From positions 1 to 60,681 of the forward strand of contig JAITWK010000044.1 in assembly GCA_031285295.1 (NCBI GenBank): DNA of 60,681 bases. The letters run 5' to 3'. Below are positions 9,193 to 22,707 of this stretch, piece after piece. The first letter of the stretch is position 1, and every line of letters starts with the position of its first letter. Both the position numbers and the translations under genes were made by a program. This DNA comes from Deltaproteobacteria bacterium (GTDB lineage: Bacteria; Desulfobacterota; Desulfovibrionia; Desulfovibrionales; Desulfovibrionaceae). The notes beneath the pieces were generated by a model, which searched no databases, had not been told where the DNA came from, and saw nothing but the letters and a program-made list of their open reading frames with translations.

Positions 9193-10200
9193 TTACTCCT
9201 TGTAATACTGGCGATACCACTCCACAAAGCGGGGAATACCCTCTTCAATGCCGGTTTTCGGCGTAAACCCGGCCAGAGCGCGTAAATCGTCAATATTCGC
9301 AAAAGTAGCAGGCACATCGCCCGGCTGCATGGGCAACAAATTCCGTATTGCCTTCTTGTTCAGAGTTTTTTCCAGCACGGCAATAAAGTGCTCCAATTCT
9401 TCCGGATGGTTATTGCCGATATTATAAATGTGATACGGGGCCGAACTACTGGCCGGGTCCGGTGCTGCGGAATCCCAATCGGGGTTTGCTGTAGCCGGGC
9501 TTAGCAAGCAAGCAACCACGCCATTAACAATGTCATCAATGTAAGTAAAATCGCGCAGCATTTTGCCGTTATTGTATATATCAATCGGCTCACCAGCCAG
9601 AATGCGCTGCGTAAAGCCGAAAAGCGCCATGTCCGGCCGCCCCCAGGGCCCATAGACCGTGAAAAAACGCAGCCCGGTACAGGGCAACTGAAACAGGTGA
9701 CTGTAGGCATGTGCTATAACTTCGTTCGATTTTTTACTGGCGGCATAGAGACTGACCGGATGATCCACCCCCTGATGCTCACTGAAAGGCAGACGGCTGT
9801 TCAGACCATAAACAGAACTGGAAGAGGCGAACACCAAATGTTTTACCGGGTGCTGACGGCAAGCCTCAAGCAAATTGACAAAGCCCACCAGATTGGCCTG
9901 CACATAGGCGGAGGGATTTTCCAAACTGTAGCGCACGCCAGCCTGAGCGGCCAGATTTACCACATGGGTAAATTTTTCACGCGCAAACAACGCCTGTAAG
10001 GCATCCGCAGCAACCAAATCCTGCCGGACAAACTCAAAACCGGGGCGACCAATCAATTGTTGCAGCCGGTCAGCTTTAAGCTGCGGGCTGTAGTAATCGT
10101 TTAAACTATCCAGGCCAACAACCGTATGCCCAAGCTCAAGCAACTTGCCGCACAAATGAAACCCGATAAATCCGGCCGCGCCGGTTACAAGCACATGCAT
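9193..10200 (-). CDS. NAD-dependent nucleotide-sugar epimerase (UDP-glucuronate 4-epimerase-like)
   Basis: Extended short-chain dehydrogenase of about 335 residues. GAAGFIG (7-13) binds NAD; Y152 and K156 in SLYAASKKSNE form the catalytic YxxxK; the motif RFFTVYGPWGRPDMALF is typical of UDP-glucuronate/GalA epimerases used for capsule and LPS sugars. The frame is open to 10236, but the ATG at 10200 has GAGGTG just before it and starts directly at the Rossmann strand. Follows the coaBC pair on the same strand. Substrate assigned by resemblance only. Confidence 0.82.
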   Translation of the reverse strand: MHVLVTGAAGFIGFHLCGKLLELGHTVVGLDSLNDYYSPQLKADRLQQLIGRPGFEFVRQDLVAADALQALFAREKFTHVVNLAAQAGVRYSLENPSAYVQANLVGFVNLLEACRQHPVKHLVFASSSSVYGLNSRLPFSEHQGVDHPVSLYAASKKSNEVIAHAYSHLFQLPCTGLRFFTVYGPWGRPDMALFGFTQRILAGEPIDIYNNGKMLRDFTYIDDIVNGVVACLLSPATANPDWDSAAPDPASSSAPYHIYNIGNNHPEELEHFIAVLEKTLNKKAIRNLLPMQPGDVPATFANIDDLRALAGFTPKTGIEEGIPRFVEWYRQYYKE

Positions 10201-10232
10201 ACTGCACCTCTTAAAAAAACATCTAGTTACGT

Positions 10233-11156
10233 TCAATCAAACAAATAACGGGAAAACACAGCCCGCAAAAAAAGCGTTATGCTTTCAAGCTTGGCCTGAC
10301 CGGATAAAATTTCCGCAAAACCCGGCAAGGCCAAAATTAACCGCCCGTCCGCTATCTGCTCGCTGAATGGACGCAGGAGTAAATGGGCGTAGTCCGTACC
10401 TTCCAGAGCTTGCGGCCCCAGAACAACCAAAAATTTCACGCCCAGATGCTCCAGGCCAAAACGGAACAAATCGCGAGAGGACGGACAGGAACTGGCGGGC
10501 GAGTTCGCCCCGGTGTTATTCGCGTTGCACACTCGGTCATCGTGATTTTTCTCGGGTGAGTCGCCTGGAGCGGACAGAGAGGCAGGCAAAGCAGCAGGCC
10601 AGAAGGTACTGCTGCCCTTTTTAAGCTGCAAACCGGCTATGATGCCGCGCAAAGCCTGTCCGCGCCCAGCATCGGCCTGAAGCAGCAAGTCCTGCCCCAG
10701 TTCTGGATAAACCCAGGCAATCGGCGCGGGGCCAACTTTGCGCAAGACCCGCTTCCACGGCTCGGGCAAATCATGCACGCCAAGCGTCGTAGGCTTTATT
10801 GCAGCCTCTGGCGCTGCCAGATCGCCTGTTGTGGTCATTTTTTCACTGGCTACGTTTATCTGCCGTTCCGGACGGATATCGTGCTGTGATTGTGCCGTCT
10901 GCTCACCTGATTGGGGCATAGTTCTATGCGCCACGGTGGCCTGATTATCAGCAACATTTGCTGACGGCCTGTTTGCCGGGACTATCTGCGCACCAGCCAC
11001 CGCACTCCGTTCTCTTGCTGTAGATACCTGAGGCTCTGCGCCAACAGGAAGTGCGGCCAGCCAATCTCTCAGCGGCTCTTCCAGCAGCAGGCAGCTCAAA
11101 CCGGCATCATGCCAGGCCTGGAGCTGTGGCGTCAGGTTCAAAGGCGCAACAGCCAA
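10233..11156 (-). CDS. Unknown protein coupled to coaBC
   Basis: 307 residues, not confidently recognised. The N terminus (to about 50) and C-terminal half look ordered; between them is a variable Ala/Gln/Thr-rich stretch. The C-terminal part has alternating hydrophobic strands (FLVVLGPQALEG, LILALPGFAEIL) that could suit a Rossmann-like or uracil-DNA-glycosylase-like fold, a weak guess. It starts with TTG inside the last 19 bases of coaBC, suggesting translational coupling, and ends 32 bp before the epimerase. Confidence 0.6.
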   Translation of the reverse strand: MAVAPLNLTPQLQAWHDAGLSCLLLEEPLRDWLAALPVGAEPQVSTARERSAVAGAQIVPANRPSANVADNQATVAHRTMPQSGEQTAQSQHDIRPERQINVASEKMTTTGDLAAPEAAIKPTTLGVHDLPEPWKRVLRKVGPAPIAWVYPELGQDLLLQADAGRGQALRGIIAGLQLKKGSSTFWPAALPASLSAPGDSPEKNHDDRVCNANNTGANSPASSCPSSRDLFRFGLEHLGVKFLVVLGPQALEGTDYAHLLLRPFSEQIADGRLILALPGFAEILSGQAKLESITLFLRAVFSRYLFD

Positions 11157-12409
11157 TCCAGCACCCTCCAGGCCACTTCCGCTTTGGGCATAACTTGCCA
11201 GGATTCCTCACGGCCCTGGCGATCCGCCACAAAAACCTGATTTTGACTGCCCGCGAAACCGGAATCCTCCACGCCAATGAGATTGCCCACCAGCAGGTCG
11301 GCATTTTTGGCAACCAGTTTTTTGCGCACACTGGTTTGCAGGTCCGAAGTCTCTGCCGCAAAGCCAACTATTTTCTGCCCAGCGGCTTTTTGGCGTCCGA
11401 GTCCGGCCAAAATATCCGGCCCAGGACGGAAGCTTATCGAAAAGCCATCGACAGCTTCCGATTTTTTGAATTTGCTTTCACCAAAAGGCTCCGGATAAAA
11501 ATCGGCAACTGCGGCAGTGAAAATTCCATAGTCCATTTCCGGCCAGAGAGCCTGGGCCTGAGCGTTCATTTCACGGGATGAAAGTATATCATAACGCTTG
11601 ATGGCAGGCGGCAGCCAGGGGCAACCAGGGCCGCAAATGGCATGCACTTCCGCACCGCGCAAGCTGGCAGCCACAGCAAAAGCGGCCCCCATGACGCCAG
11701 TGGATGGATTGCTCCAAAAGCGCACGCCATCCCACTGCTCACGGGTCGGCCCCATGGTGAGCATAAGCTTGCGTCCGGCAAAATCCTGCTCGGAAAGAGC
11801 CGCCAGCACCGCCAGATAGGCGATGCGCAGATCAACCAGCTTGCCCTGCCCTTCTTCATTGCAGGCCACTCGCCCGGCTTCCGGCTCCAGAATGATATGG
11901 CCGCGCCTGCGCAGTGTGGCGCAATTTTCCTGTGTGGCCGGGTTTTGCCACATGCGCGGATTCATGGCCGGTGCAAGCAAAAGCGGTTTTGGAAAGGCCA
12001 AAGCCTGGGCGGCCAGCATTTCATCGGCCATCCCGGAGGTGATACGGGCCAGGGTAGTGGCACTGGCCGGATAAATGATGAAGGCGTCGGCCCAGGCCCC
12101 GGGCGTAAGATGCCCGATAGGATCAAAACCTTCACCCAAATCAATACCGGCAGATAACTCCCCTGCTCCGCCATTTCTGGCCACAGCAGCAGGAAACATG
12201 CCGTTGTAAACCCTTTCCGCTCCAAGAGTTTTAAAACTCAGCGGGCTTACAAAACGGCTGCCTGCTTCCGTCAGGCCCACGCTGACGCGCAAACCGGCCT
12301 TGTATAAGGCACGCAAAAGATCCAGGGCTTTGTACGCCGAAATGGAGCCGGTCACGCCCAGATGTACCCGGCGTCCGGCAAAAGCCGCTTGCGGAAAATA
12401 CTTTTCCAT
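11138..12409 (-). CDS. coaBC: Bifunctional phosphopantothenoylcysteine decarboxylase / phosphopantothenate-cysteine ligase
   Basis: Two steps of coenzyme A synthesis in one 423-residue protein: the N-terminal flavin-dependent CoaC half (GVTGSISAYKALDLLR near the start; PASATTLARITSGMADEM; the substrate-binding PAMNPRMW) and the C-terminal CoaB ligase half (TMGPTREQWDGVRFWSNPST, then FAAET). The frame extends to 12493, but I chose the ATG at 12409 with AGAGGA about 8 bases upstream, because the extension runs into repeat R1. Confidence 0.92.
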   Translation of the reverse strand: MEKYFPQAAFAGRRVHLGVTGSISAYKALDLLRALYKAGLRVSVGLTEAGSRFVSPLSFKTLGAERVYNGMFPAAVARNGGAGELSAGIDLGEGFDPIGHLTPGAWADAFIIYPASATTLARITSGMADEMLAAQALAFPKPLLLAPAMNPRMWQNPATQENCATLRRRGHIILEPEAGRVACNEEGQGKLVDLRIAYLAVLAALSEQDFAGRKLMLTMGPTREQWDGVRFWSNPSTGVMGAAFAVAASLRGAEVHAICGPGCPWLPPAIKRYDILSSREMNAQAQALWPEMDYGIFTAAVADFYPEPFGESKFKKSEAVDGFSISFRPGPDILAGLGRQKAAGQKIVGFAAETSDLQTSVRKKLVAKNADLLVGNLIGVEDSGFAGSQNQVFVADRQGREESWQVMPKAEVAWRVLDWLLRL

Positions 12410-12445
12410 GCGTGAATCCTCTTGAATGAAGGTAAAATGCTCTAC

Positions 12446-12506
12446 CGAGGGGGTCTGGGGGGAATCATTCCCCCCCAGTGGAGTTTGGGGCAAAGCCCAA
12501 AAAAAC
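12446..12506 (+). repeat. Intergenic repeat R1 (copy b)
   Basis: Module 1 is intact (GGTCTGGGGGG, AATCATT, CCCCCCCAG: a strong GC hairpin). Module 2 is altered to TTTGGGG-CAAAG-CCCAAAA. Lies between the start of coaBC and the 3' end of the TPR lipoprotein gene. Confidence 0.75.
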
Positions 12507-12526
12507 TATCTCTATTCCAACTAAAA

Positions 12527-13363
12527 CTATCTTTTAGGCGGGTTCTTCAAATATTCGATGCGCGCTTCCATCACACTGCCGTTCGGGTAACTGAAACGGA
12601 TGCTCTCAAAGAGTTCCAAAGCCCCAGCTTTGTCGCCCTTTTGCTCCAGAGCATCGGCCAGCATGAAGACGGAAAGCACACGCAATTCGTCATCCACGCC
12701 ATCCTGCTCAAGCAGGCTGCGCAATTCATTGATACCGGCATCCAGATCCTCCATGACCATATAGGCATCGGCCAAATCGTACTGGCAGTCTGACTTAAGC
12801 GATTGCGGTATCTCCAGGGCCAGACAGTAGGTAAGTGATTCCCTGGCCAGTTCGAATTCCAGACGGCGCAGGTAAATTCTGGCCATGCTCCGGTAAATGC
12901 CAGCCTTTTGCAAATGCGGCGTACCAAGATCGTTGTCCAGCTTGATCCAAAGCTCCATGGCCCGATCATAACGCCGGGCCAGTTCATATTCCGAAGCCAG
13001 GCGCTCCAGCACCACACGCCTCTCTTCATCCTGCGACTCGTATTCCACAGTCATGGCTTCCAAAAGCTCAATGGCGGACATACGATTGTGCCGGACGTTC
13101 AGGGCCAAATCCACCAGATGGTTCCAGACCTCCCAACGATCCGGCCCGTCCGGGTTGCGGCGCAGATAACGCTCAAAGGATTTTTCCGCCTCAATGAAGT
13201 CACGATGGCGCATATATTCACGCGCGTCCGTCAAATCATTCTGCGCGTTATCCTTCTCCAGGCAGGAAACAAGCAGCAAAGGCAGCAGCAACAACGCCAC
13301 CAGGTGGCTTTTGCCCGCCATTAAATGGGCATTTAAAGCGCCAATTGCCTTAAATAGCCGCAT
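12527..13363 (-). CDS. TPR-repeat lipoprotein
   Basis: 278 residues with a hydrophobic signal segment (about 20-33) ending in a lipobox LVSC, so probably lipid-anchored. The residue after the Cys is Leu, which in enterics would favour outer-membrane sorting. The rest is helical with several degenerate TPR-like units (for example YDRAMELWIKL, FELARESLTYCLAL). It starts 2 bp after the gyrA stop. I recall a TPR gene at this place in other Desulfovibrio; role unknown. An internal Met 15 would give a cleaner signal peptide but lacks a ribosome site. Confidence 0.8.
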   Translation of the reverse strand: MRLFKAIGALNAHLMAGKSHLVALLLLPLLLVSCLEKDNAQNDLTDAREYMRHRDFIEAEKSFERYLRRNPDGPDRWEVWNHLVDLALNVRHNRMSAIELLEAMTVEYESQDEERRVVLERLASEYELARRYDRAMELWIKLDNDLGTPHLQKAGIYRSMARIYLRRLEFELARESLTYCLALEIPQSLKSDCQYDLADAYMVMEDLDAGINELRSLLEQDGVDDELRVLSVFMLADALEQKGDKAGALELFESIRFSYPNGSVMEARIEYLKNPPKR

Positions 13364-13365
13364 TC

Positions 13366-15903
13366 CTATTCCCCAGCCCCGCTATCTTCCGCTTCGTCAG
13401 GGCGAACTTCAGAGCCAGCCTCGGAAATTACCACAGATCCGGCCTCAGATTCCGCCTCGGCAAGCGGCAGGGTTTCGCCGCCATCATCAACCTTGTCAAA
13501 GCTTACCACGCTGCCGCCTTCGTCCAGGGCAACCAGGCGCACACCCTGAGTGACGCGGCCAATGCTGTTGATATCCTTGACCCCGATACGGATGATTTTA
13601 TTGCTGGAGGTAAGCAGCAGTAAAGCATCGCCGTCCGCTACCGTCATGGCCCCGATAACCGGGCCGGTCTTGCTGGTGACTTTAAAGTTGATTACGCCGT
13701 AACCGCCGCGCGACTGCACCCGGTACAGTTCCATCCTGGTACGCTTGCCGTAACCATTGCCGGAAACGGACATAATGGTAGCGGATTCATCGTTGTTATC
13801 CATAATCACGCAGGCTACCACCCGGTCGCCCCGGCGCAGGGCAATGCCCTTTACGCCGGTAGCCACCCGTCCCATGCTGCGCACATCGCGGCAATTAAAA
13901 CGAATGGCCATGCCGTTTTCCGTGGTCAGCACCACATGGCTGTCGTCATCAACCTCGCGCACCGCGATAAGTTCATCGTCTTCCCTCAAGCCCAGAGCCT
14001 GAATGCCGGATTTGCGCGAGCGGGCGTAAAGCTGGGCATCGGATCGCTTGACCATGCCCTTGCGGGTGGCGAAGAAAAAGGATTTGCTCTCGGTGAACTC
14101 GCGCACCGTAAGCACCGTGGCGATATATTCGTCCTTTTCCAGCGGCAGCAGGTTGGCAATATGCACGCCCTTGGCAGTGCGGCTGCCTTCCGGCACCTGA
14201 TGCACCTTGAACTGGTGCATACGCCCGCGGTTGGTAAAGAGCAGCAAATATTGATGATTGGAGGTGGTAATAAAATCCTGCACAAAATCGTCTTCACCTG
14301 TATGCAACCCGGCAATGCCCTTGCCGCCGCGCTTCTGCTGCTGGTAGACGTCCAGACTGGTGCGCTTGATATAGCCACGCCGGGAAAGGGTGATCACCAC
14401 ATCGTCGTCAGGAATGATATCCTCAATATCAATGCCGTTCAGATCCTCGGCAAGAATTTCGCTTTTGCGCGGATTGGCGAACACTCTCTTGAGCTCTTCG
14501 GTCTCTTCGCGGATTACCCCGCGCAGCACGCCTTCATCTTCCAGAATGGACTTGAGGTAGGTAATCAGCTTGAGAATTTCACGGTATTCCTCAAGCAGTT
14601 TTTCATGCTCCAGGTTGGTCAGGCGTTGCAGGCGCATATCCAGAATAGCCTGGGCCTGAAGCTCGCTCAGGCCGAAACGCTCCAGCAGTTTTTCCTTGGC
14701 TTCCTGCGGTGTTTTCGATGCGCGAATCAGGGCCACCACTTCGTCAATGTTATCCAGAGCAATACGCAGGCCTTCCAGAATATGCGCCCTGGCTTCGGAT
14801 TTTTGCAAATCATAGCGGGTACGCCGGATGATTACCTCGCGGCGATGCTCCAAAAATTGCTGCAAGGCGGTCTTGAGATTAAGCAGTTGCGGGCGGTTGT
14901 TCACTACAGCCAGCATATTGAAGCCGAAAGAAGTTTCCAGAGCGGTGAACTTGTACAGGGAATTGATCACGATATCGGGAATAGTGCCGCGCTTGAGATC
15001 AATAACAATGCGGATGCCCCGGCGGTCAGATTCGTCACGCAAATCGGAAACGCCGTCAATTTTACGGTCGTTTACCAGCGCCGCGATTTTTTCCACCAGG
15101 CTGGATTTGTTCAGGCCATAGGGAATTTCACGAATGATGATGGATTCTCCGCCCTTCTTGCGCGTTTCCACTTCCACCTTGCCGCGAATTTTAACCGATC
15201 CGCGTCCGGTGCGATAAGCGTCACGCAGCCCTTTACCGGCATAAACAAAGCCGCCGGTCGGAAAATCCGGGCCTTTAACATGTTCCATCAAATCTTCAAT
15301 CGTGCAGTCGCCATTATCCAGAAGCAGCAAAATAGCATCGCAAAGTTCGCCCAGGTTGTGCGGCGGAATATTGGTGGCCATGCCAACGGCAATACCGGTA
15401 GAGCCGTTCAGCAGCAGGTTGGGCACCTTGGTGGGCAGCACCGCCGGTTCGGACATGGTATTGTCGTAGTTGGGCCGGAACTCGACCGTCTCTTTGTCGA
15501 TATCAGACAAAAACTCACCGGCCAGACGCGACATGCGCACTTCTGTATAACGCATGGCTGCCGGCGCGTCGCCATCAATGGAGCCGAAGTTGCCCTGGCC
15601 TTCCACCAGCAGCTCGCGCATGGAAAAATCCTGCGCCAGACGCACCAGAGCGTCATAAACCGAAGCATCGCCATGCGGGTGATATTTACCGATAACATCG
15701 CCCACCACGCGGGCCGATTTTTTCGGCGGCCGGTTATAACCGTTGCCAAGCTCGTGCTGGGCGAACATGATGCGCCGATGCACCGGCTTGAGACCATCGC
15801 GGGCATCCGGAATGGCCCGGCCGATAATCACGGAAAGCGAATACTCCAGATAGGATTTACGCAGTTCTTTTTCTATGCTGATTTGCGGTATTTCTTGCGA
15901 CAC
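13366..15903 (-). CDS. gyrA: DNA gyrase subunit A
   Basis: DNA-cleaving subunit of gyrase, 845 residues, usual length. The active-site tyrosine is Y119 in [10 protein letters not shown]. The GyrA-box ([11 protein letters not shown]) needed for DNA wrapping is present, followed by the beta-pinwheel and an acidic Glu/Ser-rich tail. In the quinolone-resistance region the sequence is GDASVYD, where E. coli has GDSAVYD. Directly follows gyrB (17-bp gap). Confidence 0.97.
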   Translation of the reverse strand: MSQEIPQISIEKELRKSYLEYSLSVIIGRAIPDARDGLKPVHRRIMFAQHELGNGYNRPPKKSARVVGDVIGKYHPHGDASVYDALVRLAQDFSMRELLVEGQGNFGSIDGDAPAAMRYTEVRMSRLAGEFLSDIDKETVEFRPNYDNTMSEPAVLPTKVPNLLLNGSTGIAVGMATNIPPHNLGELCDAILLLLDNGDCTIEDLMEHVKGPDFPTGGFVYAGKGLRDAYRTGRGSVKIRGKVEVETRKKGGESIIIREIPYGLNKSSLVEKIAALVNDRKIDGVSDLRDESDRRGIRIVIDLKRGTIPDIVINSLYKFTALETSFGFNMLAVVNNRPQLLNLKTALQQFLEHRREVIIRRTRYDLQKSEARAHILEGLRIALDNIDEVVALIRASKTPQEAKEKLLERFGLSELQAQAILDMRLQRLTNLEHEKLLEEYREILKLITYLKSILEDEGVLRGVIREETEELKRVFANPRKSEILAEDLNGIDIEDIIPDDDVVITLSRRGYIKRTSLDVYQQQKRGGKGIAGLHTGEDDFVQDFITTSNHQYLLLFTNRGRMHQFKVHQVPEGSRTAKGVHIANLLPLEKDEYIATVLTVREFTESKSFFFATRKGMVKRSDAQLYARSRKSGIQALGLREDDELIAVREVDDDSHVVLTTENGMAIRFNCRDVRSMGRVATGVKGIALRRGDRVVACVIMDNNDESATIMSVSGNGYGKRTRMELYRVQSRGGYGVINFKVTSKTGPVIGAMTVADGDALLLLTSSNKIIRIGVKDINSIGRVTQGVRLVALDEGGSVVSFDKVDDGGETLPLAEAESEAGSVVISEAGSEVRPDEAEDSGAGE

Positions 15904-15920
15904 TTCTTATAGCCTTTTAT

Positions 15921-19636
<3,716 letters not shown>

Positions 19637-19763
19637 ATAAAACTCCTTGTAGAAGCAGGGGCTGAAGGTAAGTTGACAAGTTGTTTAACATATTAAATTT
19701 ATTTGTTTTTATTTGAACTGGCCTTGTTATTTAATCTGGTTATCGTAAACTTTGACGAACAGC

Positions 19764-21131
19764 TCATAAATTGCGCGGCCTGTTTAAGCACATTTGTTTT
19801 AGGTTAGTGACAGTTTTGTTCATTTCTTTGTTCGTTTTGCTTAACTCATGTATTTTATTGATTGAATATAAAACAGAGGAATGATCCTTGCCCATGAAGT
19901 TGCCTATGGCAGTCAGCGGGGCAGCCAGCATTTCGCGCAAAAGATACATGACCAGATGTCTGGCCTGAACTATTCTGTGTTCCCTGCCCTTGCCGAGAAT
20001 TTGTTCCGGCATAAGTTGCATGGATTCGGCTACACAATCAAGAACCAGCTTGGGACTCAGCGGCGAACCGGTTTCGGTTTGCGAATTTTTCAGGATAATG
20101 TCCAAATCCGGATTCTTTTTGCTTTCCTGTGAATATTCGCTGAAAGAAATTATTTTTAAAAGAGCGCCCTGGATTTGGCGAAATTCGTTATACATCCTTG
20201 CAAGCTTCAAGACATCATCTTTTTTCAGCTTCAAATTGAGCTCAAGGCTTCTTTCCTGAATGTAGCGGGTTTTAATATCCAAATCCGGTTTTTTTATTTC
20301 GATGATCAGCCCGCTTTCCAACAGGGATCGCAGTCTTTTTTCCATAAAAGACCATTTGGAGGGCGGCACGTCCAGAGCAGCGGCAAAGGCTATTGTTTGT
20401 TCGGAACAATATTCCATAAGCCTCAACAGGCGCTTTTGCGTTTCGGGCCGACCACCGCAATCCTGAAAATTATCGATAAGCAGGGCTTTTTTTTCAAAAA
20501 ATGGATGAAAAAAAGGATGCCCTTGTTTATCATTGTTCTCAATTATTGTTTCTAAATCGCTTAACTTACCGAAAAAAATATTGTTTTCAGTAACAATAGA
20601 TTTTATTTCTTTGTAAATAGAAGCGAGAATATGCGTTTTTCCGCAACCATTTTCACCATAAATAATAAAAGGACTTGGGGCTGCCAGGCGGGAAAAACTT
20701 TTGGCCGCAGCCACTGGAAACTGGTTTTTACTATTATGCAAAAAGTTTTCAAAAGAATATGCGCTGGCTGGATTTACCTGCGCAAAAGATTCTTGGGAGA
20801 TTCGGTAAGTTTGAGACATCCGGGATAAATTTGGCAGCCGGGCAGGCTGCGGCGTCTTTTTTGCAGGCATAACAGCGAAAATATAGTTCTGGTTCAGGGG
20901 AATATTTTTTATACTGTAAACCGGCAGATTTCCGCTTTGAAGCAGCGCGAGCCGGGCTTCAAAAAGAGTTTTGAAATTGGCCTGAAACCAATCGTGAAAA
21001 AACTGGTGCGGAAACATCACTTGCAGGCGGTTATCATCGGCGCACGAAAATAAAAGAGGATCAAACCAAAGTTCAAGATCCTTTTCCGGTATGTCTTCAA
21101 GAAGAAGATTCCTGATTTGTTGCTTCAACAC
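19764..21131 (-). CDS. dnaA: Divergent chromosomal replication initiator DnaA
   Basis: 455 residues, AT-richer than its neighbours. Domain I at 1-70; AAA+ core with Walker A GENGCGKT (159-166); a weakened Walker B (ALLIDNFQDC instead of the usual LLIDDIQF); C-terminal HTH with GKDHSSVLYSI matching the DnaA signature. The residue aligned with the conserved box VII arginine finger (R285 of E. coli) is Leu 270 in EKRLRSLLESG. ATP-dependent assembly may therefore differ from standard DnaA. The start is GTG, with a weak ribosome site. A second, orthodox dnaA elsewhere in the genome is possible; I recall two dnaA in some Desulfovibrio. Confidence 0.88.
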   Translation of the reverse strand: MLKQQIRNLLLEDIPEKDLELWFDPLLFSCADDNRLQVMFPHQFFHDWFQANFKTLFEARLALLQSGNLPVYSIKNIPLNQNYIFAVMPAKKTPQPARLPNLSRMSQTYRISQESFAQVNPASAYSFENFLHNSKNQFPVAAAKSFSRLAAPSPFIIYGENGCGKTHILASIYKEIKSIVTENNIFFGKLSDLETIIENNDKQGHPFFHPFFEKKALLIDNFQDCGGRPETQKRLLRLMEYCSEQTIAFAAALDVPPSKWSFMEKRLRSLLESGLIIEIKKPDLDIKTRYIQERSLELNLKLKKDDVLKLARMYNEFRQIQGALLKIISFSEYSQESKKNPDLDIILKNSQTETGSPLSPKLVLDCVAESMQLMPEQILGKGREHRIVQARHLVMYLLREMLAAPLTAIGNFMGKDHSSVLYSINKIHELSKTNKEMNKTVTNLKQMCLNRPRNL

Positions 21132-21296
21132 TGACAGCGATATTCCGGGGATTTATATTTTAACTTTCAAAGAAAATTTTTAGCATGAAACTTGAGATTT
21201 TACAATTGTAATTTCTGAATATCGGTTGCTTTACGATAATTGACTTATTGAGAAAAAATGCTAAAAACTACAAAATTTTAATATTTGGAGACAGGT
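21132..21296. other. AT-rich divergent gap next to dnaA, candidate origin segment
   Basis: This 165-bp AT-rich gap separates leftward dnaA from the rightward HTH gene. It holds a perfect 12-bp palindrome TTACAATTGTAA (21200-21211) and a 10-bp inverted repeat pair TTTTTAGCAT (21177-21186) / ATGCTAAAAA (21258-21267). No TTATCCACA-type DnaA box was found here or in the dnaA-dnaN gap. An origin function rests on position and gene orientation only. Confidence 0.4.
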
Positions 21297-22592
21297 ATGA
21301 GCGAAGTAGCGCTTACGCACAAAGATCTGGCCGTTCTGCTCGGCGTTTCCGAAACCACCATCAAAAGCTATCGCCGTAAATTCCCTGGCAGTATTCCGGT
21401 GTTCAGCAAGGGCAAGCCTATACGTTTCAAGCCGGAAGCAGCGGAAATCTGCCTGCGCATCCGGGATCTTTTCAGTACCGGCATGTCGGTTGAGGAAGTA
21501 GGGACCAGGTTGGGCGAGAACTTTGGCTGGCGAAAACCAAAGGCGGCCGAGGCGGAAGCCAGACAGCCGCGCAAGGCGGCGGGTGTGGATTTGTCGCAAA
21601 GTTTCGCCACGGCTTTGGGCAATATGGCCAAAAGCATGATTTCCCTCAACCAGTCCCAGGCAGGAATGCTTGCTTCAATCAAGCGACTGGAAGGCAGCCT
21701 GGGTGAGCAGCAGGAACTTTTTGGCTCACTGGGCGAAGCTGTGCGCAGCAGCAATCTTGATCCGGGCGAATTACTTGAAGCCGGACGCCGAAACGATAGT
21801 GCTGTAAAGACAATGACGGCTGTGGAAGATACTTTGAGCAAATACGCCGGGCGTTTTGACGAGCTTCTGGAGTCGCTTAAGCTATCGCAGGAAGAAGGAC
21901 GACTGCTGCGCCAGGAACAAATGAAAGAAAATTACGCTATCTTGCAGGTTTTGCAGCAGATAGAGGAACAATTGCGCACTTTGCAAACTGTAGGGCAGGA
22001 ACAACAGGCAAGCAAACAGCCTGATGGATTTGGAGCGCCCGCAGCGGAGAACGGTTCGCCGGTTTTGGTGCGATCCGGCAAAATTTCTCCCAGAGTTATA
22101 CAGTTTCAGCAGCCAGGCCAGGGCGGCGGGGCGGATCCGGTGGCGGATCAGGCCGGGACAGGCGTAAAAAGCGCGGCGGTAGGCTCAGCTGTTTCCGGTT
22201 TGCAGGGAATGATTCTGCTTGAACCGGCGGAAGTGCCGCGCCATCTTTTGCATCTTCCCCTGCTGATCCGACTGGATGACGGTTCCTACATGAGCGCGGG
22301 CGGCAAAAGCCTGGGCCGGGCTGTTTCCATTAATGACGTAAAAGCCATGCTGGCCAATGCCTTTATGCCGCCGGAAAACTTCACGCTGCACTGGGAACAG
22401 GGCGCGGAAGGTTTTTGGGTAGTATTTGAACAGACCGGACTGGCTGGCAGCGGAATGCACTTGCGTTGCCAGGTTTGGGAAACAACTTCCAACAAGGGCG
22501 TTGGTATACTGGAGATCAGAAAATACCTGGAAAACAACAAGGCGGCGCATCCGGTGGAGTTTTGCCGGTTTTTGTCCGGTATAACCAAATAA
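21297..22592 (+). CDS. MerR-like HTH and coiled-coil protein next to dnaA
   Basis: 431 residues, family not named. Residues 1-75 form a MerR-like winged HTH (LTHKDLAVLLGVSETTIKSY, then FSKGKPIRFKPEAAE). The middle (about 110-240) is Gln/Glu/Leu-rich with heptad character, likely coiled coil. A proline/glycine linker leads to a C-terminal globular domain (about 300-431). I chose the ATG at 21297, with GGAG 6 bases upstream, over an in-frame TTG at 21285. Divergent from dnaA. A DNA-binding or regulatory role is inferred. Confidence 0.7.
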   Translation: MSEVALTHKDLAVLLGVSETTIKSYRRKFPGSIPVFSKGKPIRFKPEAAEICLRIRDLFSTGMSVEEVGTRLGENFGWRKPKAAEAEARQPRKAAGVDLSQSFATALGNMAKSMISLNQSQAGMLASIKRLEGSLGEQQELFGSLGEAVRSSNLDPGELLEAGRRNDSAVKTMTAVEDTLSKYAGRFDELLESLKLSQEEGRLLRQEQMKENYAILQVLQQIEEQLRTLQTVGQEQQASKQPDGFGAPAAENGSPVLVRSGKISPRVIQFQQPGQGGGADPVADQAGTGVKSAAVGSAVSGLQGMILLEPAEVPRHLLHLPLLIRLDDGSYMSAGGKSLGRAVSINDVKAMLANAFMPPENFTLHWEQGAEGFWVVFEQTGLAGSGMHLRCQVWETTSNKGVGILEIRKYLENNKAAHPVEFCRFLSGITK

Positions 22593-22707
22593 AAGGATAA
22601 TGCTTGCGGCTAAAGGCAAGAGATATTATTAACAACCCTCAAGCTGCGCAAAAAAAATTGCCGGTCAGTAAGGCGCTTCGCGTCCGGTCTGGCCATACGG
22701 AGTGACA

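Noticed and set aside
13936..15912. 658-codon open frame on the + strand
   Set aside because: Lies fully antisense to gyrA, whose protein is unmistakable; the translation has no family features.
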